Positions 17,652 through 26,002 of a DNA stretch of 64,000 bases are shown piece by piece. The stretch comes from Bacteroidota bacterium (GTDB lineage: Bacteria > Bacteroidota > Bacteroidia > Bacteroidales > NBLH01): positions 1 through 64,000 of the forward strand of contig JANYKN010000032.1 of the NCBI GenBank assembly GCA_025361565.1, read 5' to 3'. The notes under the pieces were generated by a model. The model had not been told where the DNA came from, ran no database searches, and saw nothing but the letters and a program-made list of their open reading frames with translations. Position numbers and translations under genes: made by a program. The first letter of the stretch is position 1. The number at the start of each line of letters is the position of its first letter.

Positions 17652-19139
17652 ATGAAGAAAGTTCTATATTGCATTGTTATTACATCACTTTTAGTGTCTT
17701 GTCAACCTGATTCCAATCAGGATATATCCGATCAGGAAAACAATAATCACCTTACATTAAAAGTAAATTCACCAAAAGACCCACCAAAGGAAGAATTGGA
17801 TATCAACAATATTTTCAACCAGGTGTCCCTGTTTCTAGCGGGTAGAAAATCAGAAGATTACGGAGAAATTCAGAAAAAAGACTATTATATAAATTACAAA
17901 GATAAACTTGACGAAGCCTGGAAAAACGGAACAGCTAAAAACCTTCTGAATATTAATAAATGGAAAGAAAAAAACAGATTGCCTTTCGATGATACTACCA
18001 CTCTATTTTATCCTTTTTCAGGACCAGATTTTGTATATGGAAATGCATTTTTCCCAAGGGCAAAAACGCAAATATTAATAGGACTCGAAAATCCAGGCAA
18101 ATTGCCTAATTTGTCAAAAATGGATGATCATCAGATTTCCCTTTATCTCTATAATCTTTACCATTCGCTAAGATATATAAATCAAGCCGGTTATTTTACA
18201 ACAAGTCAAATGATTAACGATTTTTCCGATTCAAGTTTAAATGGAATTATACACTTGTTGTGTTTTTATATATCCAAAACTAACAACCATATTGGAAAAA
18301 TAAGCTCCGTTCAAGTTGATCATTTTGGAAACGAAAAAGAAAAGAAAAATTTCGAAGTTGCCGATGAATTTATAAATGGAATTAAAATTGATTACTTTTC
18401 AAATGATTATCAAGAATTTAAAACCTTATATTACTTTCCTGTCGATTTATCCGATGGAAACTTAAAGGATCAATTAGGATTTTTAATGTTTCTGAATAAA
18501 TTCGGTAAAAAAAACACTTTCCTAAAATCTGCATCCTATTTGTTGCACGATAATGAATTTGGAATTATAAGGGATTTAATATTGCAACAAAGTGATAAAA
18601 TTCTACAAGATGACTCTGGTATACCATTCTCCATATTAGCAAATTCAGGTTTTTCAGTTCAATTATTTGGAAATTATACCCAAACCATTAAAATATTTTC
18701 AAGATATTATCAACCTGATTTAAAAACTGTGCTGGATGAGCAGAAAAACAGACCTTTACCCTTTAAATTAGGCTACAATAGCTGGAAAAATGAAATGATA
18801 ATAATGTATGCTAAAAAAAGCACTGTCGCTGCTAATCCACCAATTACGTACAAAACTGAAAAAGAAGGAGTTGTTTATAAAATTCAATTTAAATCATCAT
18901 GGAAAAAAATCTCATCTGAAGCTGAAGTTTTCAAAGGCTTGCCTAAAGTTGATTACTATTTTAAAGATAACTTATACAAATACACTATTGGTAGTTTTTC
19001 GAGCGAAGCCGAATGTGAAGAATATATCAGAATTGCGGTGAAGAATGGGTTTACAGACGCTTTCGTTGTTGCTTTTTATCAGAAAAACCGTATTTCGCTC
19101 GAAGAGGCTAATCAAATTATGAAAGCTAATTCTGAATAA
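17652..19139 (+). CDS. Lipoprotein with C-terminal SPOR-like domain
   Basis: The 495-residue product starts with a lipoprotein signal (MKKVLYCIVITSLLVSC, lipid-bearing Cys17). The long middle part, without a known family, is rich in Asn, Asp and Phe. The last 85 residues (about 410-490) contain two SPOR-like beta-alpha-beta units: VYKIQFKSSWKKI and YKYTIGSFSSEAECEEYI, ending in GFTDAFVVAFYQ. SPOR domains bind denuded peptidoglycan glycan strands, so a periplasm-facing envelope role is likely. A terminator-like hairpin follows the stop codon. Confidence 0.65.
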   Translation: MKKVLYCIVITSLLVSCQPDSNQDISDQENNNHLTLKVNSPKDPPKEELDINNIFNQVSLFLAGRKSEDYGEIQKKDYYINYKDKLDEAWKNGTAKNLLNINKWKEKNRLPFDDTTTLFYPFSGPDFVYGNAFFPRAKTQILIGLENPGKLPNLSKMDDHQISLYLYNLYHSLRYINQAGYFTTSQMINDFSDSSLNGIIHLLCFYISKTNNHIGKISSVQVDHFGNEKEKKNFEVADEFINGIKIDYFSNDYQEFKTLYYFPVDLSDGNLKDQLGFLMFLNKFGKKNTFLKSASYLLHDNEFGIIRDLILQQSDKILQDDSGIPFSILANSGFSVQLFGNYTQTIKIFSRYYQPDLKTVLDEQKNRPLPFKLGYNSWKNEMIIMYAKKSTVAANPPITYKTEKEGVVYKIQFKSSWKKISSEAEVFKGLPKVDYYFKDNLYKYTIGSFSSEAECEEYIRIAVKNGFTDAFVVAFYQKNRISLEEANQIMKANSE

Positions 19140-19168
19140 AACTCAAAAAATGCATTTTATAAATTAAC

Positions 19169-19208
19169 ATGCCAGCATATGTAACAAAAAAAAGCTGGCA
19201 TTCTTTTT
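19169..19208 (+). terminator. Terminator after the SPOR-like lipoprotein gene
   Basis: ATGCCAGC (19169-19176) and GCTGGCAT (19194-19201) form an 8-bp perfect stem with a 17-nt A-rich loop, followed by TCTTTTTC. It lies between two convergent genes and could serve either, although the minus side has an A-run only inside the loop. Confidence 0.7.
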
Positions 19209-19243
19209 CAGTTAATGGATTTCAGAGATTATTAGAATAACTT

Positions 19244-20638
19244 TCAATGTTCTTCTATATCTTCTGCGTCTTCCGATTTTTTCTTATTGCTTTTATTTGC
19301 TGATTTACCAATTGATTCGCGCATTTTAGTGTCTGCTTCGGTATTCATCATATTGTGGTAATCGTGTATGCTCAAATTTCCATCAATAAATGCGGCTGCC
19401 ATTGCTTTTTGAACTTTTTCTTCGGCTCTGATGAATTCAGTTTTTGCCATTTCTGCTTGAGCCTTAGCTCGTTCTGTAGTTAACTCAGCTTCAATGTCTT
19501 TTCCTACCTGAAAATCAGACACATCTATTGAAAGTATTTCAAATGCTGTTCCTTTCCAAAGATTTTTTGCATATACACGTTCCGCAAGTTCATATGGGCT
19601 GCGCAAAATATGTCGGTGACTCTCAGAATTTCCAATTTCTGAAGCCAGGCTTTCATTTACCCTTGCTAGTACAGTCTCTTCACTCGCCCCACCAATAATA
19701 GATTTAATGGAGGCACGCAAAGTTATTTTCAATTTCATGGTCAATTGCACGCCGTCCCTAGCAATACCTGTTACACCATCAGTTTCAACAACCCTTGGAG
19801 TTATGGCCGCCTCAACTGCTTTTACAACATCAATACCTGCCAAATCAATAGCAGCAATATCTTTGAAAGTAAAATTTGGTAATTCTGCCTTTCTTGCTGA
19901 AACAAAAGCATCAACTGTCCGAACAACATCACCATTGGAAAGATAATGTTCTTTTAAATCATTTACAGTCATTTCTTCATATCCTGAATTATGGGCGGTA
20001 ATCAATGCATTTATAACTTGTTCAACGTTTACTTGCGCTAAATAATGAGAAGCCAACGTTTTCAATGAAATCTCCAAATCTGCATTTTTTGCAGTAATCA
20101 AAGCATGTATTACTTTTTCCACATCAACTCTGGCAAGAAATTGAGCTGCCAATTCTTTTAAAGTTATAGACATTCCGGCATTGGTTGCTCTTATCAAAGT
20201 ATTAACCACAGTTTCGATATCAACCTGTGCAAGATAATGATCTGCCAACTCTCGTGCTGATAGAGGAAGTCCTGCATTTTTAGCTCTGATAAGTGTTTTC
20301 AAAATTAATTCCTGAGGTACACGCTGCCACCGCATTACCATTAAGGTAAGCCATGAAACTTTTATTCCGGAAAGTCTGGCTTCGTACCATAATCCAAGCG
20401 GAATAAAATAATAGAAAAATGCAATTAAGCCAGGTCCCAAAACAATTGCAGATACAATTAACAGAACTAAAGCGCCACTGCCTATTGTATCTGATTCTGA
20501 AGTCTGATCTACTTGTTCAAGTGATAGTATTTCTTCAACCTGTTCATTTGGAGCCGAATTCTTGTCAGATTTTTGACAAGAAAGACTTACCAACAAAGAG
20601 AATATTAAGATGATAAAGAAATGAAATTTTAGTCGCAT
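19244..20638 (-). CDS. floA: Flotillin-like FloA with expanded internal repeat
   Basis: The 464-residue protein matches FloA (YqfA, UPF0365), a membrane-microdomain scaffold, through PRVVETDGVTGIARDGVQ, GGASEETVLARVNESLASEIG, GTAFEILSIDVSDFQVGKDI and a C-terminal DYHNMMNTEADTKMRESIGK. FloA is usually about 330 residues. The extra length has two sources. The N terminus carries a lipoprotein-like signal (Cys21 in LVSLSC) and an acidic linker ahead of the usual membrane segment (residues 53-80). Between residues 110 and 271 there are five copies of a 32-33-residue unit (pattern E-x-V-I-x-A-L-I-x-A-x-N-A ... HYLA-x-V-D-V), where Bacillus FloA has roughly two. It is transcribed alone, convergent to the SPOR-like lipoprotein gene. 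Confidence 0.9.
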   Translation of the reverse strand: MRLKFHFFIILIFSLLVSLSCQKSDKNSAPNEQVEEILSLEQVDQTSESDTIGSGALVLLIVSAIVLGPGLIAFFYYFIPLGLWYEARLSGIKVSWLTLMVMRWQRVPQELILKTLIRAKNAGLPLSARELADHYLAQVDIETVVNTLIRATNAGMSITLKELAAQFLARVDVEKVIHALITAKNADLEISLKTLASHYLAQVNVEQVINALITAHNSGYEEMTVNDLKEHYLSNGDVVRTVDAFVSARKAELPNFTFKDIAAIDLAGIDVVKAVEAAITPRVVETDGVTGIARDGVQLTMKLKITLRASIKSIIGGASEETVLARVNESLASEIGNSESHRHILRSPYELAERVYAKNLWKGTAFEILSIDVSDFQVGKDIEAELTTERAKAQAEMAKTEFIRAEEKVQKAMAAAFIDGNLSIHDYHNMMNTEADTKMRESIGKSANKSNKKKSEDAEDIEEH

Positions 20639-20979
20639 ACTATCTTATTTAAATTTAACAAATATCAACTATTCGTTACATTTTTTATATAATAAATTAC
20701 AAATTTAAAAATTATCTACCAATTTACAACAAAAATCAAAAGAAAATTTAATAAATGATATAAAAACTGTAAAATAAGTAGATTTCATTTGATATTGATG
20801 TATTCAACAATTGGAATTATGTATTAAAATAGATTTCAAAATGTTTTCGGTTATTCATTGCTGGACAGCAGATAGTCACTGTAAATGTGTCTTTTACCAA
20901 AGAAATTAATTTTATAGACCTAGATCTTGATCAAAAGCTTAATTTTGCAAAAAAATATCTCAAACAAAAAAATAAAACT

Positions 20980-21792
20980 ATGGAATATCAGGAACTTTTC
21001 AATAAATTTTGGCAAAACTATTCCAGCCAAAATCCTTCTGCCAACAAAGTTTATCAATTATTTACTCAAGAGGGTGAACAAATTCAAAACGACCATATTG
21101 CTTTCCGTACATTTAATGACTTGCGTTTGAATATAGAAGTATTGGCAAAAATATTTGAATCTATCGGTTACAAAGCTGTTGGCAAATACAATTTCGAAGA
21201 AAAGAAACTAAGGGCAATTCATTACGAAAACTACAAAATAAATGATGCACCCAAAGTGTTTATCAGTGAATTAATCCTTGACAAATGCAGTAGTTATTTG
21301 CAAACAACGATCAAAGAGGCTATTGACAACATCCCAGAATCAGAATTTGTTACAGGCAATCTACTTTTAAAAGGGAATATTTGGGGTAAACCCTCCTATT
21401 CAGTTTATGAAAATCTAAGAAATGAATCAGAATATGCTGCTTGGCTTTACGTTTATGGATTTCGCACCAATCATTTTACAGTTAGCATTAATTCATTTAA
21501 AAAATACGATACCATTGAAAAAGTAAATCAATTTGTAAAAGATAATGGGTTCATTTTGAATGCCTCGGGAGGTGAAATCAAAGGTACACCAGAAATGCTT
21601 TTGCAACAGTCGAGCATTATGGCTGATATAATAAGTGTTGATTTCATCGAAGGCAATTTTGAAATACCTGCATGCTATTATGAATTTGCATTAAGGTTTA
21701 AAGATAAAAATGGTTTCTTATATAATGGTTTTCACGCAAAATCGGCAGATAAAATCTTCGAAAGCACTAATTTTTACAAGAAAAAACAATAG
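20980..21792 (+). CDS. DUF1338 / 2-oxoadipate dioxygenase-decarboxylase family enzyme
   Basis: The ATG at 20980 gives a 270-residue protein starting MEYQELFNKFWQNY; a GTG 31 codons upstream adds a segment not expected in the family. DUF1338 features are the NDHIAFRTFNDLRLNIE segment near residue 35, in which the histidine is a predicted metal ligand, the WLYVYGFRTNHFTVSIN segment near 150 and the late CYYEFALRFKD near 237. Characterised relatives (HglS) are Fe(II) enzymes that decarboxylate 2-oxoadipate to 2-hydroxyglutarate in lysine catabolism. No other lysine-catabolic gene is nearby, so the substrate here is uncertain. A hairpin terminator follows. Confidence 0.78.
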   Translation: MEYQELFNKFWQNYSSQNPSANKVYQLFTQEGEQIQNDHIAFRTFNDLRLNIEVLAKIFESIGYKAVGKYNFEEKKLRAIHYENYKINDAPKVFISELILDKCSSYLQTTIKEAIDNIPESEFVTGNLLLKGNIWGKPSYSVYENLRNESEYAAWLYVYGFRTNHFTVSINSFKKYDTIEKVNQFVKDNGFILNASGGEIKGTPEMLLQQSSIMADIISVDFIEGNFEIPACYYEFALRFKDKNGFLYNGFHAKSADKIFESTNFYKKKQ

Positions 21793-21836
21793 ATATTCAT
21801 AAGAAACATATTAGCAATCATATAGTTACAAACAAC

Positions 21837-21878
21837 AAGGTTGTCAGAAAATTTATTTCCAACAACCTTATTTTATAG
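21837..21878 (+). terminator. Terminator after the DUF1338 gene
   Basis: AAGGTTGT (21837-21844) pairs perfectly with ACAACCTT (21862-21869) around a 17-nt loop and is followed by ATTTTAT. It lies 45 bp after the stop codon and ahead of a convergent gene. Confidence 0.65.
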
Positions 21879-21927
21879 TCAAAATTCAACTAAATTTTAT
21901 GGCGAGATTCCTTACTTTTATTATCAA

Positions 21928-22500
21928 CTATTCCTTGTCCAAATCATTAAACAATTTATTAACATCATTACTATTGGTTCCTATTTCCTGATCTTTCTCT
22001 GTAATATCTGAATTGATTAAGGTCTCTGCCTGTTTCATAATCTCCTCAAATTCATCAGTCTTTGATTTTACCGGAGGCTCAATAGAAAGATTTTTGGTAT
22101 CGACTACTGCAAGGTTCTTTTCAACATTATTGGTTAATTCATCAAATTTTTTAGCGCCAACTTGTCCTGCTTTTTTCAGAAAAGCAGTAAAATCATCAAA
22201 ATGTTTTTGCAATTGGAATTTTTCATGCACTGATGCAGTTCCTTCCTCTAAAGCTTTCATAAAACCAGAGAACTCTCTATCTAATACATTTGCCAGTTTT
22301 TCTGCTTTACCCTTTAAATCAACTTTTACTGCTTCCAGACTTTTCAGTAATTCCTGATGTTCAGCTTCAGCTTCTTCATCTCTTTTTTTCTTTCTTTCAA
22401 TAATATCTTTATTCTTATCAGCATAATCATCTTTCCATGATTTCATAAAGCCTTGTGCATTTTGCATAAAGGTTTTTTCCTTGTCTTTGTCCTCTTCCAT
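21928..22500 (-). CDS. Charged coiled-coil protein, unknown
   Basis: A 190-residue soluble protein made almost entirely of charged amphipathic helices. The KNKDIIERKKKRDEEAEAEHQELLKSLEAVK part (residues 29-60) reads as a coiled coil, followed by a helical domain (KLANVLDREFSGFMKALEEG) and an acidic, unstructured tail. There is no signal peptide. A near-consensus -7 box (TAACTTTG, minus strand 22541-22548) lies about 40 bp upstream of the start. No family recognised; a structural or scaffold role is possible. Confidence 0.6.
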   Translation of the reverse strand: MEEDKDKEKTFMQNAQGFMKSWKDDYADKNKDIIERKKKRDEEAEAEHQELLKSLEAVKVDLKGKAEKLANVLDREFSGFMKALEEGTASVHEKFQLQKHFDDFTAFLKKAGQVGAKKFDELTNNVEKNLAVVDTKNLSIEPPVKSKTDEFEEIMKQAETLINSDITEKDQEIGTNSNDVNKLFNDLDKE

Positions 22501-22603
22501 AGTATTTCAATATTACAACTTTATATTAGCTTCATTTTACCAAAGTTACAAATTTTATATATAATAAATCTAATCATTTTCCTTTTAAATGATTATACTA
22601 AAC

Positions 22604-22638
22604 AAAAAAAGCCCTTCAGTTGTTTGAAAGGCTTTTTT
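22604..22638 (-). terminator. Bidirectional terminator after the DsbD-alpha-like gene
   Basis: AAAAAAGCCCTTCA and TGAAAGGCTTTTTT form a 14-bp stem with one mismatch around a short loop, with A-runs on one side and T-runs on the other. It lies about 35 bp beyond the stop of the 22674-23150 gene. Confidence 0.8.
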
Positions 22639-22673
22639 AATAGATAATAATAATGGTGAAATTCCTATAATTA

Positions 22674-23150
22674 TTATGTCTTTTTATTTCCAGTTATTTT
22701 AAACTCAAATTCAGGGTTAAATAAAACACATTTATCTTCGAAGCAAACCTGATACTCAAATTCACCATCAATGATAAAATCCTTTTCAGAAAGTACTTGA
22801 ATTTTCTGACTTAGAGTCGCTTTACCTTCAAAGTATTGTACATCCATTTCAAAGACTTCGTCACGTTCAACTTTGGGTGCTGGTGATTCAATAATTTTAC
22901 CAACTCTTTTATAGTCATTTGAATTTCTAAAATTAAAACTCATACGAACAGGTCCACCATCAGGAAAATACTGTGAATAAAGATGCCATCTGGGATCAAT
23001 TTTAGCTTCAAAAATTAAAATGGCCTCTTTATCGGAAATTTTTTTTACAGAATAATTCCATTTTACTGGCTCCTTTTCTTGACCAATTGCTTCACTATTG
23101 CTAAAAATAAACAAGGAAAATAATAAAAACAGAACTAAATTTATTCTCAT
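22674..23150 (-). CDS. Stand-alone DsbD N-terminal (alpha) domain protein
   Basis: The 158-residue product has a signal peptide (LVLFLLFSLFIFSNSEAIGQ) and a single immunoglobulin-like domain resembling the periplasmic alpha domain of DsbD. Typical points are WHLYSQYFPDGGPVRMSFNF near residue 55, and a final VCFEDKCVLFNPEFEFKI in which the two cysteines, four residues apart, correspond to the redox pair of DsbD-alpha. The transmembrane beta and thioredoxin-like gamma domains of DsbD are absent, so it would need a membrane partner encoded elsewhere. It probably shuttles electrons to periplasmic thiol proteins. The gene lies 70 bp after the RNase G stop. Confidence 0.75.
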   Translation of the reverse strand: MRINLVLFLLFSLFIFSNSEAIGQEKEPVKWNYSVKKISDKEAILIFEAKIDPRWHLYSQYFPDGGPVRMSFNFRNSNDYKRVGKIIESPAPKVERDEVFEMDVQYFEGKATLSQKIQVLSEKDFIIDGEFEYQVCFEDKCVLFNPEFEFKITGNKKT

Positions 23151-23220
23151 TGCACCTTATATTTTAATTAATATTTATTAACCTGGAAATTTGTAAAATC
23201 AAAATAACTCTTTATAAAAA

Positions 23221-24771
23221 TTATTCCTTAATTCTTTCTTCTTCAGAGTTATAAAATTTATAGTCTAAAATACTATAATTATTCACAGGCTTTATTGGAA
23301 TCCATTTCTTCAGACTTAAAGCCCATTTCATTCGCCTGGATATCAACCCCTTAAGTAGATAAGCCGCCACATATGGATGCACCCTAAGTTCAATCCTTCT
23401 ATTCCTGTCATTATTTAACAGATAAACAAGATTATTATAAATTTCATCAACGATTAAAATGCTAGCACCAATTTCGCCACTTCCTTTACAAACCGGACAA
23501 GTTTCAATAGTTTCAAGGTTAATTTCCGGCCTTACCCTTTGTCTTGTTATTTGCATTAATCCGAACTTACTGAGCGGCAAAATATTATGTTTTGTACGAT
23601 CTGTAGCCATTGCTTCTTTCATTTTCTCGTGCAACAGATTTTTATGCTCATTACTGTGCATATCAATAAAATCAACCACAATAATACCACCCATATCTCT
23701 TAATCGCAATTGTCTTGCAATTTCTTCGGCAGCGGATATATTAACTTCAATGGCATTGGTTTCCTGATCGTTTGATTTTTTTGAACGGTTACCACTATTA
23801 ACATCTACTACGTGCAAAGCTTCAGTATGTTCAATAATGAGATAAGCTCCATTTTTAATGGTCACTGTTTTCCCAAAAAGACCTTTGATTTGTTTCTCTA
23901 TTCCAAAATGTTCAAAAATTGGAACATGACCTGTATATCGTTTAACAATCTTCTTTTTTTCAGGAGCAATTGTTTCTATATAATCCCGAACTTCTCTTAA
24001 CAAGTTGGTATCATTAACATGAATGCTATTAAATGAGCTATTTAATATATCTCGCAGTAAAACAGAAGTACGGTCCAGTTCACCCATTAATAATTCAGGT
24101 GGTTCAATCCCATCAAGGGTAGAGAACATGTTTTCCCATTTATCAACCAATTCATTTAGCTCTGAATGCAGAACTGCTACTCTTCGATTTTTTGCTACCG
24201 TGCGGACAATAACACCATAATTTTTCGGCTTTATGCTAAGGATTAGCCTTTTAAGTCTCTCCCGTTCCTCAGGACTTTTAAGTTTTTGGGAAACAGAAAC
24301 TTTATCAGAAAATGGAATTAATACTAGATTGCGGCCAGCAATTGTAATTTCAGAGGTAATTCTTGGACCTTTTGTAGAAATAGGCTCTTTAGCAATTTGC
24401 ACTAAAATTTTTTGACCAGTTTCAAACAATTCGGTAATTTTCCCATGCTTATTTATATCAGGTTCAAGCTCAAAATCTTGCAAAGGAATTCTCTCTCCTT
24501 TGTTTTTTAATGATTGGGCCAAATATTTTTGTTGAGATAAAAATTGCGGACCTAGGTCAAGATAGTGAAGAAAAGCATCGCGCTCACTCCCAACCTCAAC
24601 AAATGTAGCATTTAATCCGGGCATCACTTTTTTAACTTTGCCCAGAAAAATATCACCTACTGAATATTTTTTATTATTTTTTTCTTTGGATAATTCAACC
24701 AAACGCTTGTCTTCAAGCAATGCGATAACAATTTCGGAATCTCTGTTATCTATTACAAGTTCGTTACTCAC
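23221..24771 (-). CDS. rng: Ribonuclease G/E family endoribonuclease
   Basis: A 516-residue cytoplasmic RNase of G length (no RNase E scaffold tail). The N terminus carries the S1 RNA-binding domain (GDIFLGKVKKVMPGLNATFVEVG, residues 42-64). The catalytic core has magnesium-binding aspartates in HVVDVNSG and GGIIVVDFIDM. The Zn-link CPVCKGSGEIG near residue 430 mediates dimerisation. It acts in rRNA processing and mRNA turnover. Upstream on the same strand come the 30-residue basic protein and HU, an arrangement that recurs in Bacteroidota; a strong terminator separates it from them. Confidence 0.95.
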   Translation of the reverse strand: MSNELVIDNRDSEIVIALLEDKRLVELSKEKNNKKYSVGDIFLGKVKKVMPGLNATFVEVGSERDAFLHYLDLGPQFLSQQKYLAQSLKNKGERIPLQDFELEPDINKHGKITELFETGQKILVQIAKEPISTKGPRITSEITIAGRNLVLIPFSDKVSVSQKLKSPEERERLKRLILSIKPKNYGVIVRTVAKNRRVAVLHSELNELVDKWENMFSTLDGIEPPELLMGELDRTSVLLRDILNSSFNSIHVNDTNLLREVRDYIETIAPEKKKIVKRYTGHVPIFEHFGIEKQIKGLFGKTVTIKNGAYLIIEHTEALHVVDVNSGNRSKKSNDQETNAIEVNISAAEEIARQLRLRDMGGIIVVDFIDMHSNEHKNLLHEKMKEAMATDRTKHNILPLSKFGLMQITRQRVRPEINLETIETCPVCKGSGEIGASILIVDEIYNNLVYLLNNDRNRRIELRVHPYVAAYLLKGLISRRMKWALSLKKWIPIKPVNNYSILDYKFYNSEEERIKE

Positions 24772-25105
24772 AATTCCTCCACTTTATATTGTATATCAAA
24801 GAGGAAGGTAACCTGAAAAGGAAATATAATACTTTACATTAAGAGTTTTTTCCAATTACATAGGGTATAATATAACATCAATTATATCTAAGGTTTGCAC
24901 CTATTTTCCCAAAGTAAAAAGAAAACTTGTAGTTTATAGACCTGATTGCTCAGTTATACCTTTGTTGCGTTGCGTAGTAGTGATTGTATATTCAAAGCAA
25001 ATAGTCCCACAAAAGTTCCTTCCCTGGTTTATTCAAAAAAAATTAATCAAAGAGGTTAAAAACAACCTCTTTGATTTTATTTCACAAATCATTAAGCAAA
25101 AACAA
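24772..25105. other. Intergenic region upstream of rng
   Basis: This 334-bp gap contains the terminator of the small basic-protein gene (25031-25080) and, beyond it, the presumed rng promoter region. The segment 24780-24960 is AT-rich with no recognisable RNA gene. Confidence 0.5.
25031..25080 (-). terminator. Strong terminator after the 30-residue basic protein
   Basis: AATCAAAGAGGTT (25045-25057) and AACCTCTTTGATT (25064-25076) form a 13-bp perfect stem with a 6-nt loop. On the minus strand it is followed by AATTTTTTTT, a textbook terminator about 30 bp after the stop codon. Confidence 0.9.
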
Positions 25106-25198
25106 TTATTTCTTCTTTTTGTGCCTGTTTTTTCTCAATCTTTTTTTCCTTTTGTGCGTAGACATTTTATGTCTTTTTCTCTTCTTTCCACTTGGCAT
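25106..25198 (-). CDS. 30-residue basic protein, AURKAIP1/COX24-type (ribosome-associated)
   Basis: A very short gene: ATG at 25196-25198, TAA at 25106-25108, 30 residues. The peptide begins MPSGKKRKRHKM and continues THKRKKRLRKNRHKKKK; more than half is Lys, Arg or His. This is the Bacteroidota form of the AURKAIP1/COX24 domain (the mitochondrial relative is small-subunit ribosomal protein mS38), so it probably binds rRNA. Support comes from the exact family sequence, a strong terminator 30 bp downstream, and position between HU and RNase G. Its start lies 90 bp after the HU stop. Confidence 0.88.
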   Translation of the reverse strand: MPSGKKRKRHKMSTHKRKKRLRKNRHKKKK

Positions 25199-25288
25199 TT
25201 TTTCGTCCTTTAAATGTTCTACCTTATTTAATTAATTCCTCTATGTAATTGCTCACACTAGGATTTTATGAAAACAAATTATTATAAT

Positions 25289-25573
25289 CTACTTAACGTT
25301 GGTTTTAACTTTTGTAGAAAATGTTTTCGATGGCTTAAATGACGGAATATTATGCGCAGGAATAATAATGGTTGTGTTTTTTGAGATATTTCTTGCAGTT
25401 TTTTCAGCCCTTTGTTTTACAATAAAGCTTCCGAAACCTCTCAAATAAACATTTTTATTCTTTGCTAAAGAAGTTTTAATAGTTTCCATAAAAGCTTCAA
25501 CAGTCTTTTGAACTGTTACTTTTTCAATTCCAGTATTCTTGGAAATTTCATTAACGATATCTGCTTTTGTCAT
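25289..25573 (-). CDS. HU-family DNA-binding protein
   Basis: A 94-residue nucleoid protein that binds and bends DNA as a dimer. The N-terminal helical hairpin (MTKADIVNEISKNTGI) and the GFGSFIVKQRAEKTARN segment near residue 47 are typical, and the beta-arm has PAHNIPSFKPSKTF in place of the usual IPARxVVxFKPGKxL. Length is standard for HU/IHF. A good -33/-7 promoter lies just upstream. It is divergent from mutY. Confidence 0.95.
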   Translation of the reverse strand: MTKADIVNEISKNTGIEKVTVQKTVEAFMETIKTSLAKNKNVYLRGFGSFIVKQRAEKTARNISKNTTIIIPAHNIPSFKPSKTFSTKVKTNVK

Positions 25574-26002
25574 TTTATAAAATATTTAATTATCAACAAT
25601 TTACAAGAGTTAAATCGAAATGCAAATATATAGGATTTCTCTAAATTATAAAACTCTGACTGCTATTTTTTGATAAATAATTTAAATATTGTGATTCGAT
25701 TTTGCTATTTTTATTACAAAATCGTTAATCAAAACAATGCACAATACTGATTTACTGAACATTAGATTCTTATCATAATCGTACTTTTTAAAAAAAATAT
25801 TTTTAAAAATTTGGATAAAAAATTAATAATTAAACATATATCTGTCAAATCCGAGTTTTCAAACATGATATCTCAATTAAATCTCTTCATTTTTTCGCAC
25901 TTTGTCCTTATAAATATTCAATTATTTTGTACAAATAAAATAACATTATGCTTAATCATTTGAAATTACCTATATTTCGAAGATTTTAATTAATAATGAG
26001 TA
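25574..26002. other. Divergent promoter region between HU and mutY
   Basis: About 430 bp, very AT-rich. The HU side holds the promoter annotated at 25623-25653. On the mutY side, TATATTTC (about 30 bp before the ATG) is one base from the -7 consensus. No RNA gene or further frame was seen. Confidence 0.5.
25623..25653 (-). promoter_or_regulatory. Bacteroidota-type promoter of the HU gene
   Basis: On the minus strand, TATATTTG (25623-25630) matches TAnnTTTG exactly. TTTT (25650-25653), one base from the -33 TTTG, lies 19 bp upstream, the expected spacing. The start codon is about 50 bp downstream. Confidence 0.55.

Noticed and set aside
24962-25213. Plus-strand frame of 83 codons over the 30-residue basic protein
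   Set aside because: It is antisense to the small gene and to its terminator, and has no recognisable family.
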